A stretch of 64,000 nt of DNA from the NCBI GenBank assembly GCA_018873245.2, contig JAEMBT020000007.1, positions 9,307,129 through 9,371,128 on the forward strand, written 5' to 3'. The stretch comes from Archegozetes longisetosus. Its lineage: Eukaryota > Arthropoda > Arachnida > Sarcoptiformes > Trhypochthoniidae. A program made the translations under genes and the position numbers. The notes under the pieces were generated by a model, which was not told the DNA's origin, ran no database searches, and was given only the letters and a program-made list of their open reading frames with translations. Shown here one piece after another: positions 1 to 10,519 of the stretch (positions are counted from its first letter, which is position 1; the number at the start of each line of letters is the position of its first letter).

Positions 1-606
1 ACTAAAACTAAAGTATGATAAAGTGGTTTAATTAAGTACCCTAATATACAGTATTCAGTATTTTAAAACTCTATTGTTGCTATTTATGCATATTAATGTT
101 CAATAAGTTCACTTTATTGTACTTAAAGTATTTAAATCTATTTTTAAAAAAAGTTTTACACTTTAAAGTGCTCTCTTTACCACTTTAAAGTGATATTGGA
201 CAATTTTTTAATAGTGAACTGTTCAATTAGTGATGACAATTTTGAACAAAATTTTTTGATAGACAAACTCATTCTTAAGGCATTTAGTAAACTGAAGTTC
301 GATAAAATGCAACTTCTGTGTAATTTTTGTATTTATATACAGCATTTTGTTTACAATGGGGTCTTGAAACCGATTAATGCAAATACCAGTTAAAATCGTT
401 TGAAACTCCGAAACCAATGTATTTTAAATACCAAAATTGACAAATTTGCCGCCAATGGGACTGTGATCATAATTGAATTAACGATTAACTAGTTAATTAA
501 TTATGAAATAATGCAAACTTCTTTAAAAGTTTAGAGCAAGTGAACAAGTGTGTTATTAAAATAGGGTTCTGAACTTAAACTTCATTAATACTGCAAAATC
601 ATTTAT
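1..606. other. Intergenic, no gene recognised
   Basis: AT-rich sequence with no open frame that looks like protein. The only structure I see is the 12-base palindrome CACTTTAAAGTG, present twice at 159-170 and 181-192. Short overlapping open frames on both strands at 190-417 have low-complexity, AT-driven composition. Confidence 0.5.
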
Positions 607-1564
607 AAAGGACAAGGGGAAACTTTGGGTTGTAACTGGGCGGGGTGATTTAATATCATCAATACATCTCCCTTTGAGGTACCTATACTGTGCCCAAATA
701 TTAAATCTAAATTAAGTATAGTTTAGTAAAAAATCAATTTAATGTTGTATTTTTTATAATGGATCCTATGGTGAAATCGAAATTTTGGAATCATCATTTG
801 ACCCCCTTATCCCCTCTCAAATTTAATAAAAATTTTATCATATATGGGGAAGGGGCTGAAGTTAATTCTGGGAAAGAATCATAGTGGTTCTCGAACTTCA
901 ACACCTCAAATTGTTCAATAAAACTTGAACTATGCATATCAATTATTGCTTATAGTAAAAGATGCAAAAGTCTAGGCCCAGATGTTTTCCCACATAATCC
1001 AAACACAGGGATCACTATTCTCTTTGAAGTTTCTCTTTCCCGCGGTATCATGTACCCTTGGCAGTGGGCGTCATTCCACAACTTCTGAGCTGGCATGAGA
1101 CGCGCGCTCCCTTGTGAGAGATCATGGCAGTCTCTTTCGGGTTAGAGGCATCATCGATCATAGAGTCGACAGTGCTTTTCAGGGAAGTGACCTAGACTAT
1201 TAACTCCTACCACTACAACCATAGATTATTCTACTTCACTATCTGAGCCATCTATTACGCTTTGAGGTGTTGAAGTTCGAGAACCACTATGATTCTTTCC
1301 CAGAATTAACTTCAGCCCCTCCCCCATATATGATAAAATTTTTATTAAATTTGAGAGGGGATAAGGGGGTCAAATGATGATTCCAAAATTTCGATTTCAC
1401 CATAGGATCCATTATAAAAAATACAACATTAAATTGATTTTTTACTAAACTATACTTAATTTAGATTTAATATTTGGGCACAGTATAGGTACCTCAAAGG
1501 GAGATGTATTGATGATATTAAATCGCCCCGCCCAGTTACAACCCAAAGTTTCTCCTTGTCCTTT
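607..1564. mobile_element. Foldback element with 304-bp inverted arms
   Basis: The left arm (607-910) and right arm (1261-1564) are reverse complements over about 304 bp. By eye I find only a few single-base differences, for example near 617/1554 and in the G-run near 848. The 350-bp centre (911-1260) is less AT-rich than its surroundings. I see no clear target-site duplication. The architecture fits a foldback or MITE-type DNA transposon without a transposase. If transcribed, it would form a very long perfect hairpin, a possible hairpin-RNA source of small RNAs. The family is not recognised. Confidence 0.8.
1048..1191 (-). other. Open frame in the loop of the foldback element
   Basis: The minus strand of the loop has a 47-codon open stretch ending in TGA at 1048-1050, with an internal ATG at 1161. 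Its composition looks protein-like (for example SHKGARVSCQLRSCG), unlike the AT-driven frames around it. I do not recognise the protein. It may be a captured exon fragment or a remnant of the element's own coding region. It could also be chance in a GC-richer stretch. Confidence 0.25.
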
Positions 1565-2423
1565 GTGCGCAATTCATGTTATGATCAATAGATTATGCTT
1601 ATATTCTGTTCTTTTATTAAAATTTATTGAATCAAATATTTTTATGCATTTCAAATGGAATGACATTTAAAACCGCTTTTCAATTAACTTTAAACGTTTA
1701 TAATTCCGGGCGCAAATTGAACTCTAGTTATTGACGTTTTAGAAATAAATTTCAACCATTAAACATCGTTAATAAACCATATTTTCATTTGAGTATAAGA
1801 TATAAATACGCAGTTCTCAAGTTCTTCAAAATTTAGTCAATTTTATGTCGAGTTCAACTAAGTATTATATTTCATTTTTTGATGAATTTTAAACCAAATT
1901 TTCAGCGGGTTTGATAGTTACGGAGAATGCATTTTAGCATTGATTTACATTATGCAGACGCCAATCAGTGCAACTCGAAAATCGACAAATTTTCTGTTAT
2001 AGCTTCATATTTGATGTATCATTACAAAACTCCATTAAATTATCGAATTCTGTTCTAATATTGTTAAAAAATCGAATGCCTTTAAAGTCTTGAAAAGGAC
2101 TTCAAAGGTTTTTCATACTACCTGCGTCAGAGGTTTTTCATAGGCGGGATTAGTATCATTTTGTAATACTAAACATATTTTTTTATAAAATTATTTTTTT
2201 GTGGTTAGCATTTAATCTCTAAAAAGTGCAAACTCTGATTCAGTTTTGTAAAAGATTTCTCAAATTGAAGTTGTTCTCATAAAGGGTTAGATGACTAAAT
2301 ATTAAATATTAGTCTTTGGTCTTATCTTATCCTTTAAGGAGTTAGTCAGATTGCGCCCAATCGTGCACCAAGCCTATATGAGTATCAAATTAAAGCTTGT
2401 GAAGAGTAGAATCTAAAAAGAAA
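1565..2423. other. Intergenic, no gene recognised
   Basis: AT-rich spacer between the foldback element and the transposon nest. No coding frame, RNA gene or clear repeat was seen. Confidence 0.5.
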
Positions 2424-2673
2424 AAATTTTCAAAAATACGATGGCTGAGAGAAGATATGAGTTTCTTAAGATTGACGTTTAAAAACTAAAAAATCAATAT
2501 TTATCATCTTTATTTTAAGAATAACTAAGCAAAACCCTTATTGAAAGACGCTAAAATATTTTGATCTTTTCTGAAAAAATATATAAAAGCCACCGAAAAA
2601 ATCTTTTCTTTAGATAATGGCTATGCCTTGATTACGTTTTAGTAGATATAGCTAAACCGATGTTGAGGCAATA

Positions 2674-2841
2674 GTTGAGTACTATTGTCAGTGCAAAATT
2701 GGCCTTAGAACCGTAGGATGCTGTGCGCACATTATGAAGGTTCTTTGGTATCTTGGGTACGGCATGCACGTACCTGAGATTCCAGGACCAGCAGCATCCC
2801 TGGATGATGTCTGTTTGGTTCTTGAAAGCACTGATGCAGAC
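2674..2841 (+). pseudogene. SWIM zinc-finger transposase fragment
   Basis: 56 codons are open, from a valine just after an in-frame TAG at 2671-2673 up to the hAT insertion point. The translation contains YCQCKIGLRTVGCCAHIMKV, a CxC...CxH SWIM finger, followed by WYLGYGMHVPEIPGPAASLD. After removal of the hAT and one copy of its target duplication, the frame continues at 5391 for two codons and stops with TAA at 5397-5399. The hAT therefore landed close to the original C-terminus. Upstream the frame is broken by stops, so this is a dead fragment. SWIM fingers of this form are common in MULE-related transposons of invertebrates. Confidence 0.65.
2834..2841. repeat. Left target-site duplication of the hAT
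   Basis: ATGCAGAC, identical to 5383-5390. It lies in the two last codons before the insertion in the SWIM fragment. Confidence 0.93.
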
Positions 2842-5382
2842 TAGTGAATGAAAATGGATTCCATGGAATGTGGAATGGAATGTGGAATTGAGAAAGGTAT
2901 GTGGAATGGAATGGAAATGGATTGAAAATTTGAAAACTCAGTGGAGTTGGAATGGAAATGGAATAGGAAAAATTTCATTGATTCCATGGAATTTTATGGA
3001 ATGAAAGGTTTCAGTCCTACATTAAGTATATATATTTTAATGGTATATATGTATACATAACAGCACATTATTAGAGAGTTTCACTAATTCAAAAATTGAC
3101 CTATTAAATTACAGTATCAATTTATAAACGAGAGATTAATTGGTTAAAGAATGTGATGTTTCAATGTGATTTTAAAAAATTATACAATAAATGAGCGAAA
3201 ACTACAAAATTCAAACAATTTATAAATTATAACTGCTTTTAATAAACAAGAGATAATCAACGTTTTCTGGAGATAAACGACATCTTCTCGATTCCAGAGT
3301 TCTGCCACTCATACTAAAATTTCGTTCCGATTCAAATTGAGTCGCTGGTAATGATAATATTTTTTTGGCAACATTAGCGATATTTGGATAAACGTTAGAG
3401 AATTCGAACCAAAATTTAAGCAAATCTGATGTTTGAGAAACTGTGAACTTAGCATTTGAATACATTTCAATTTCTTTCTCATATTTATCTTCAGTTTCAA
3501 TTTCTTCAACCTCTTCCTCAGACTCATACAAAAACTCTTCAGATAAAGACATTCTCGGTTTTTTCAATTGTGGTTCTTTCGTGAGACTACTTTGAATCTC
3601 TTTTTCAGTTTGTAATAATGGTGAGAGTAGTTTTATATTTTCTTTAAGTATCTTTAAAACATGTGTTTTATCATTTTCACTTAATAATTTCAAGTCTCTT
3701 CGTTTCGGATCGAAAAATAGTGCGAGTCTATGAATAAGATGAATTTTCAAATATTTTTCAACATTTGATTTCAATTTTTCTTTAAAATTGCTGATAATAG
3801 CATTATCTTTATTGCTGAATTCGAGATTAGAATGAAGTTTGCGTTTAATTTGGATCACAAAGTGTATTGTTGGAGTTTTATTTTGTGACAATATCAATGT
3901 TGACTTATTAAACATTTCTAATATAGGAATAATTTCTCCAATAAGCTCTTCATCAATCATTAACAAGTTTGACTGAAGCTCCTTATCAATGAGTGCAAAT
4001 TCTTTGAGATCTTCAAACACTTCTAAAAAGGTTTTAAGCAAATGACATTTCGAATTGAATCTAGTTCCGATCTCTTGTGGTATTGTTTTGAATTTCTCTG
4101 AGAATTTTCTCATGAGTCCTTTCCGCTTCATTAAAGTTACAATTGGTTTTACATTATCTATACTCTTCTTAATTTTCATAATATCTTCACTAGTATCATT
4201 TAATGTATTTTTAAGAGCCAAATTAATATCATGCCCACAACAAGAATATCTTTCTTTGTCGTCACATGCACTTATCATATTTGTTGCATTGTCAGTAACA
4301 AAATAATTATTATCATTAGTGCAACCAAACTCATCAAGAACTAAATCAATCATTTCTTTGATATTTAACCCTGTTTGCTTTACTTTCATTTCACGTGTCG
4401 CCAAAACAAAATTTTCAATTTTCCAAGTTTTCTCTTTAAAATCACTAGTTATATAATGACACGTAATAGTAATATAATGGGCACCTGTTAGGTCATGCTT
4501 CCACAAGTCCAAAGTTACTCCAACTCCTCCTAAATCTTTAGTAGTTTTGAAGAGTTTTGTTTTTAAATTATCATAAATTTTTGGTACTCTATTAGAAACT
4601 GTATGAGCTGTTGGGATAATAGTGTCAATATCTAGTGAACCATATTTAGCTCCGATATTAATAAATTTTTGAGCCAATGAGAAGCCTTCGCCTTCTATAA
4701 GATTGAACGAGCGCATGTCTTTAGCACAGCACATAACTATTGAATCTGTTACATCATTTTTTATTACATTCACGTTGACATTAGAAGATTTTTTAGCAAA
4801 AAAGCTATCTATTTTTGATTGGCATCGGCTTTCAGTTTTGCATTTATGACTAGTAATTGGATTAGTTCCTGAGGTCTTTTTATGAGTTATTACTTCTTTA
4901 CAAAAGATACAAGAAATGAAATCAGTTTTCTTACTTTTATATAATATGCGGTTAAAGTTTTTCCATTTAGGATTTTTTCCAATCACTTTCTCAAACATAA
5001 TATCTATCGAATCCTTCACTATAAGTTCGATTATTTCTTCTTTATTTTTCTGAGTGATATCTACTTCAATTTCACTAATTTCAGACATTTTTAATATACT
5101 TAGTCACAATTTGTATAATATTTAGAAGAAACAAAAGAAACGAAAATAAAACGCATTCAATAGCAATAGAGCTACTAAAGATTTATACATTGCAATATCG
5201 TAATTTGATACAATAAAAACAAATGCAACTTTCATTGTAAAAATACCTACTATATGATGGAATGGACTGGAATGGAATTGGAATTAGGCTAGAAAATGTG
5301 GAATGGAATTGGATGGAATCAACATTTTTTTAATGGAATGGAATGGAAATGGAATGAGAATTTCCCTAATTTTCATTCACTA
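2842..5382 (-). mobile_element. Intact hAT DNA transposon, 2541 bp
   Basis: The ends are the 14-bp inverted pair TAGTGAATGAAAAT (2842-2855) and ATTTTCATTCACTA (5369-5382). The element is flanked by an exact 8-bp duplication ATGCAGAC at 2834-2841 and 5383-5390, which fits the nTnnnnAn preference of hAT elements. A complete 622-codon transposase lies inside on the minus strand. The subterminal zones, about 2857-3005 and 5254-5356, are packed with GGAATGG motifs that lie on the same strand at both ends. Such motifs are the usual binding sites of hAT transposases. Intact ORF, ends and duplication suggest a recent insertion. Confidence 0.93.
3220..5088 (-). CDS. hAT-family transposase
   Basis: Single-exon, 622 residues, starting at ATG 5088. 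It catalyses cut-and-paste transposition in the nucleus. A BED-type zinc finger lies near residues 40-90 (CIFCKEV followed by the histidine of TSHKCK). The RNase-H-like core shows the expected acidic residues: Asp in VTLDLWKHD, Asp in FVTDNATNM followed by a cysteine-histidine pair in RYSCCGHDIN, and the C-terminal hAT dimerisation region LSLPATQFESERNFSMSGR carrying the catalytic Glu. Domain order and length resemble Hermes/hobo-type transposases. No frameshift or stop interrupts it, so it may be active. An acidic spacer (ESEEEVEEIETEDKYEKEIE) precedes the dimerisation domain. Confidence 0.93.
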   Translation of the reverse strand: MSEISEIEVDITQKNKEEIIELIVKDSIDIMFEKVIGKNPKWKNFNRILYKSKKTDFISCIFCKEVITHKKTSGTNPITSHKCKTESRCQSKIDSFFAKKSSNVNVNVIKNDVTDSIVMCCAKDMRSFNLIEGEGFSLAQKFINIGAKYGSLDIDTIIPTAHTVSNRVPKIYDNLKTKLFKTTKDLGGVGVTLDLWKHDLTGAHYITITCHYITSDFKEKTWKIENFVLATREMKVKQTGLNIKEMIDLVLDEFGCTNDNNYFVTDNATNMISACDDKERYSCCGHDINLALKNTLNDTSEDIMKIKKSIDNVKPIVTLMKRKGLMRKFSEKFKTIPQEIGTRFNSKCHLLKTFLEVFEDLKEFALIDKELQSNLLMIDEELIGEIIPILEMFNKSTLILSQNKTPTIHFVIQIKRKLHSNLEFSNKDNAIISNFKEKLKSNVEKYLKIHLIHRLALFFDPKRRDLKLLSENDKTHVLKILKENIKLLSPLLQTEKEIQSSLTKEPQLKKPRMSLSEEFLYESEEEVEEIETEDKYEKEIEMYSNAKFTVSQTSDLLKFWFEFSNVYPNIANVAKKILSLPATQFESERNFSMSGRTLESRRCRLSPENVDYLLFIKSSYNL

Positions 5383-5390
5383 ATGCAGAC
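5383..5390. repeat. Right target-site duplication of the hAT
   Basis: ATGCAGAC, identical to 2834-2841. It is immediately followed by the residual TAT GAC TAA that ends the SWIM frame. Confidence 0.93.
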
Positions 5391-6490
5391 TATGACTAAG
5401 TGGGGTACCCCTAGACACTATAAAAATCTGAGGTAAGTGGAACGCCTCTAGTCACTTTAAATAAGCTCATTTTCACTTGGTATTCTCTGGACAATGCTAA
5501 CGAGCTTTTTGAATATAATTAATGATTCTTGATATTAAATACATTTAAAAATCCATATCTTATCTCAGCCATCGTATTTTTGAAAAATCCAAACGATCGA
5601 TTAGCCAATCAAATAGTTTTAAGTACAACATTATACCGAATGACTTCTGATCATATCTGAACAAAGTATAACTTATGGTCAAATTAATCATTTTAATGAT
5701 AGAGTCAACTAATCGTACTTCTACTGAACAACTTGTGATATTTGCAATTCAACTAATTTTATATAATATAAAATATTTAGTTTAATGATAATCGCTTTAC
5801 ATGTTTTGATACATTCCAATTGTTTGTGTGCCATCGCTATCAATTTTCTTTAAAACGATTCAATTCAATCCAACTTGATTTGAATTGAATTTCATTTAGT
5901 TTAATCTAATTTACAATTGAAGTTGAAGTCAGCATTGTTTTGATAGTGGCACCAAGATAACTACTCAATTAAACTAGTTGTTCAAATCAATAGTTTTGTT
6001 CAGTTACTCTTTTTGATTAGATTCGAGTTACTTAAATGACATAATTTGCATAAATGTATATAAGTTGTATGAAAAGCTGGTGAGTAGTAAGTATAACCTA
6101 ATCTGAAATGAATCGTTAGATTTTCAGATTAAACAGTCAAATGTTTATTTGAAGCACTAACGAGACAACTAGTCTAACATTCAGTAACATTGAGTAGAAA
6201 TTGAATGCAAAGTGTTCAGAACAATGATAAGTGTTAGTATGATCACAATTGTAAAGTTAGGTCTGCCCGACATTCAGCAGACTTTGAGCCACAGTAATCA
6301 TTAATATTCAGTTCGAACGCATAACAACGCAAGTTACGTACTTTTCCATTAAATTTCATCTCATACTCGATTTCATTGTTTTGACCACAAATAAAACAAT
6401 TTTTTATATTTTCATTACTATTACATGTAAATTAGTTGACATTCTGTTGACCACTAAACTCAACACTAGAATCATATTTCTCGAGATTAC

Positions 6491-6607
6491 CGGTTTGACG
6501 TGTTCGTCGTTCTCGTCATTATTCGATCGATTATTAGGGACGTTGAAGGAAATGGCAGTTGACAACGATTGCAGCATATGATCGACTGAATGTTTGACTC
6601 GAGTCAT
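6491..6607 (-). CDS. Possible orphan first coding exon
   Basis: On the minus strand an ATG at 6607 opens 39 codons. They end exactly before a GT (CCG|GTAATC) that could be a splice donor. Composition is more balanced than the surroundings, with residues such as HMLQSLSTAISFNVPNNRSN. I do not recognise the protein and could not find a following exon in the window. The downstream minus-strand sequence is repeat-rich. It may be a first exon of a gene with a long intron, or chance. Confidence 0.2.
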
Positions 6608-8910
6608 CACTTTACAATCAAATTTATGCTTAGTTTCGATTTGTCTTAGTAGCTTGTCCCCGATTTTGACAAATCTATATTAAAACCTATTAATTTGTAA
6701 TTTCAACTCTTCTATACTTCAAACAAACACCCGATCTAATTAGTAGCAACTCATTCAAAAGTATTTAATATTCGGAACAGAAAAGCCTTTATGACTGAGG
6801 CAAAGTGTCGGATTTTGGCAAAACTGAATTTCGAATTACCGAAAAGTTGCCAAAACTGGTGACAACCGTAACCTTATCATAAACATGAGTGTTATTTAAC
6901 TGATTCTGAAGCATTTATTGGATAAAAAACGGGCGATACCTTTAAACTTCTATCTTTAAGGACTTTGAAGTTGAGTTGATTTTGCACGAGTCGAAGTCTG
7001 ATTTGTCTTGTCTAAGAGCCTTCAGAACATCAGTATCATCACTATTTAGTTTTCTATATCGCTTAAAAGCTTTGGCACGACTCGAAACATAAATATAAGT
7101 TTTTATTGAGTTGAATCCCTAAGCTATAATTAAAATTTTAATTAAATGAATTTGATACACAATAAGATGAGGTTCCTATTGAAAATCTATTCATATAGTT
7201 GTTTGGATTGCTGTCTGATCTTTTAGTGAGAGAATTGGACTTTATTGTGGTGTTGAGATGATTAACTATACTGTCGTCTATTTTTCACATCTTGTTGAAA
7301 CGCCATTTTCGAAACAATATTAGAACTGATTTCATTTTTGTTAGAAATATATAACAAAATTTGACTTATTTGTCTGAATTCTTTCAATACTAAATAAGAG
7401 TATAAAACTTTCTAAAACTTTTAAAAAACTTAAAATGTTTTACTGAAATAACTGAAAACTTCAAATAATTCAAAATTGTATAATTATGTATAGAACCAAA
7501 ACAACGTTGAGTACAGATTAAGGTTATGTAGGAATTGAGTTCATTTATATTAATTTAATTTAATTATTACCCAAATGACGAGTATCTCGATAGGGTTTAA
7601 CTAAATTGTGTAAAATCAATCGAATTAAGGGTAGAAATGAAACTTTGACTGTTAGAAGAGCCTCTTTTCTATCTCAAAATATTAAAAGGGCTTACCAAAA
7701 ATTTGTATTTATATATTGTACTTCGCGCTTTAGTCATTGAAATTTGCTAATTCAATATTTGTTTTTTAAAAAGAACCTCAAGTTCAAGATATGAGTACAA
7801 GTATGGAAGATGATTACACTTTGAGGTTTCGAAAATAAAGATTCGAAAACCCTGTTTGGAAGCCCTAATAGTACGATAAAACTTATTTTATCTTTAGAGG
7901 GATACTGCTCTCAAATCTTTATTAAGAAGCCGATGGATTGATAATAAAAATATTAATATTAATGTATTTTGTCGCCTAAATACTATAAGGTTTTAAATTA
8001 TCGAAAATCGATAAATAACTAAATCGAAACAAATTTTTATCTAAGAAATTTTAAAAGGGAATTTTAGTAGGAAATCAATTTCGAACATTTGAAAAATGTT
8101 TCGACATAATTCGCTCAAAAGAATTTAAGTCGAAATTCGACTTGACAATTTTTATGTCTCAAATTTTTAGATATTTCATTAAGAAATTATTTGGGTGGCT
8201 GAAAAGTGAATTTTTATAAAGAAATGACGTACTTAACAGCAGTTTATTAAAGAATCGAACTTATCGATATAGGAGAAACCGAAGTGACTAAATCAACTTT
8301 GAAAAAATGAAATATCAGCAGAATATGATTCTCTTCATCTGACTTCCATGAGATTTAGTTTTAATAACCCGAAAGATTGTGAAAACGCCCGCTTTACAAA
8401 CATTTTGCTCATCTAATCCGACTGATTCGGCGATTAAGGCCGAACCAGACGTAAATTAATAAATTTTAATAAATACCAGCATCAAGGCCATGACAAGGCA
8501 TATGGATTCGTTAATAGCTCATTTCGTCAAAAAAATTGACTTAGAACCTTGTACTACTCAGGCGACGATTTGTGTTCGTTAGAATGACTAACATATTTAT
8601 TATGAATTGAGCTCAATCTTGCTTTACATCCTTTACCTGCAGTTATATTCACCTTTATTGTTGTAGATTTAAATTTATAAAACATCTAATCATTTTCAGC
8701 TCATGATTACCGAACTGCAATCGATTTTAACTAAATAAACTCAATTATCAATAATTTATTTGGGAAAATTTTGATAAATAGAAAAAAATTTTATCTGTTT
8801 TTAAATTTAAATTTAAACTTTTAGCTCATTATCAAGTTCAGACGAAGCAATAATATGTTTTCTTTGATTGATGCAAAATTTTAGTTTTAGGTTGTTTCCG
8901 AGCCGATCCT

Positions 8911-9000
8911 TTCAAGTGCAATCGGGAATATTCAAGTATATTGAAGTCCATTCAAGCACATTGAAATACATTGGAATCTATTGAAATTTGTTCAATTTAT
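8911..9000. repeat. Tandem decamer repeat
   Basis: Nine degenerate copies of a 10-bp unit with approximate consensus TTGAAATACA, variants including TTCAAGTATA and TTGGAATCTA. The period matches roughly one helical turn. No coding potential was seen. Confidence 0.6.
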
Positions 9001-9261
9001 CAAATAATTATTGGTTTATCATACGTTTATTCAAAAATTCAGACAATCCATTTTTATTTAAACAAAATTATAATTTATTAAAATAATTTTGAGTATTTAA
9101 TATGAATAAGAAGATCAATATTTTTTACTTCTGAACGGATAAACATTTAGTTTGAAAATAAAACTTTAGTTTATTCGTCATTTCTGCCGTGTAACCAACT
9201 TTATTAAGTACTAGTATTATGTCATGTTTTTTGTTGATATAAATAAGAGGAGCGCATTTGA

Positions 9262-9326
9262 CACCCGCACTCGCGGGTTTATAGCGGGTGCGGATTTGTA
9301 AGTTCTTTTCTTCCGCACCCGCACCT
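9262..9326. repeat. GC-rich nested hairpin
   Basis: An island of CACCCGC/GCGGGTG words in AT-rich DNA. GCGGGTGCGGA at about 9284-9294 pairs with TCCGCACCCGC at about 9312-9322, and the first arm also pairs with CACCCGC at 9262-9268. It is probably a small transposon end or foldback relic. It is too short to be assigned to a family. Confidence 0.45.
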
Positions 9327-10519
9327 AAAATAATCTGAAATATATTAGAAGATAGAAAACAATATTGTGGACATTGATTCCACAGATCAGAAAGCGACAC
9401 AATTAATTCGTGGAAACAAAATATTGAAAAATATTACTCTGCTTCGGATTTTGTTGAAAACGACTGTAAGTTTTATAGGAAAACTCAAGTCGAACCAAAC
9501 GAATCAAAAGCTAAAAGAATTCTGCAGAACATGAATGTATTCCAAAGACTCTTTTAGTCTAAGAAATAAGTTCCACAACTTATTCTTACTGTAAATATTC
9601 TCCACTTTTATTCAAAAGATTGGTTTCCTTAAAAATTCCTACAAATTGATCAACATATTTGAACAAATACATCAAAGAATCAAATTTTTATTTATCAAGT
9701 CTTCAATTCTTATTATTAATTATTCAATATCCTTTTCTCTAATCTATTTTTCCTTTAAAACCAATTAATTTTTACTTCAATTTAATAAATGAGTTATTAT
9801 TTTATCGCCATTTGAAACTCAACACCTTTAAAAGATTTGCACTAACTCTTATTCAATGTTCATGGATTTTGTTAAAGAATTGCGAGATCTTTCATACTTT
9901 CCAACTCATATCTATTGACTGTTTTAAAATCCTTTTTAAAGCTATGGAAACTTTCAATTATTGAATCATAACTTACTTTATCTATAGCTTCGGCATATTT
10001 AGTAATGAGTGTTGAATACTTGGAAGTACTTTTATAAATCCTCTCGAATTGAAGCGCTTAGGTTTTGTAAACTGATCAAAAGTAAACTTATAGCTTGATC
10101 TGTAACAACGCTGCTGAGCATCAACTACTAAACTTTAAGATTCAAACATTGAGTTCTTATCAATTTTCAATATTCGAGTTATAATTAGTTAAACTTTAAA
10201 TACAAAACTAAAAGCTTAGTGAAACCTTTTTTATTGAGTTGTACGAAAATTATAGGTCATTTGGTTCTCTCTTAATCAAGAATTTTATGAAATGGGACAC
10301 CACATTAATAGAAAACTATTTTATTTAAAGCTAATATAGGAATTGATTTGAAACTTATGATAAGGAATAGGATTCAGTTTTCAAACTAATGGCAACTTTA
10401 ATAATAAGCATAACAAACATTGAGCAACGCTTTAGTTAAAAATGAAATGAATGCTTAATAAAACCGAAAATCAATAAACCAGATGAATGAGTATTTGTTT
10501 TCTTAAATAATGGTTATAA

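Larger units (their letters stand above)
2424..5590. mobile_element. Decayed SWIM/MULE-type transposon remnant, interrupted by a hAT
   Basis: An inverted repeat of about 35 bp bounds the region. The left copy is at about 2424-2461 and the right copy at about 5553-5590; both contain the core CAAAAATACGATGGCTGAGA, inverted on the right, with one mismatch just beyond it. Inside is the 3' end of a SWIM zinc-finger reading frame (see the pseudogene entry). Subtracting the 2.5-kb hAT leaves a relic of roughly 0.6 kb. SWIM fingers at the C-terminus are known from MULE-type transposases, so I assign it there by inference. The outer limits and target duplication were not determined. Confidence 0.5.
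5591..10519. other. Gene-poor spacer, about 4.9 kb
   Basis: AT-rich with no convincing gene apart from one possible exon (6491-6607, separate entry). It contains a 10-bp tandem repeat at 8911-9000 and a GC-rich nested hairpin at 9262-9326. An open frame on the minus strand at 9125-9400 runs through that hairpin and lacks a real ATG, so I do not call it a gene. Confidence 0.45.

Noticed and set aside
9125-9400. Minus-strand 91-codon open frame
   Set aside because: It begins at a non-ATG codon and its middle is translation of the GC-rich hairpin 9262-9326, so it is a repeat artefact or decayed transposon sequence.
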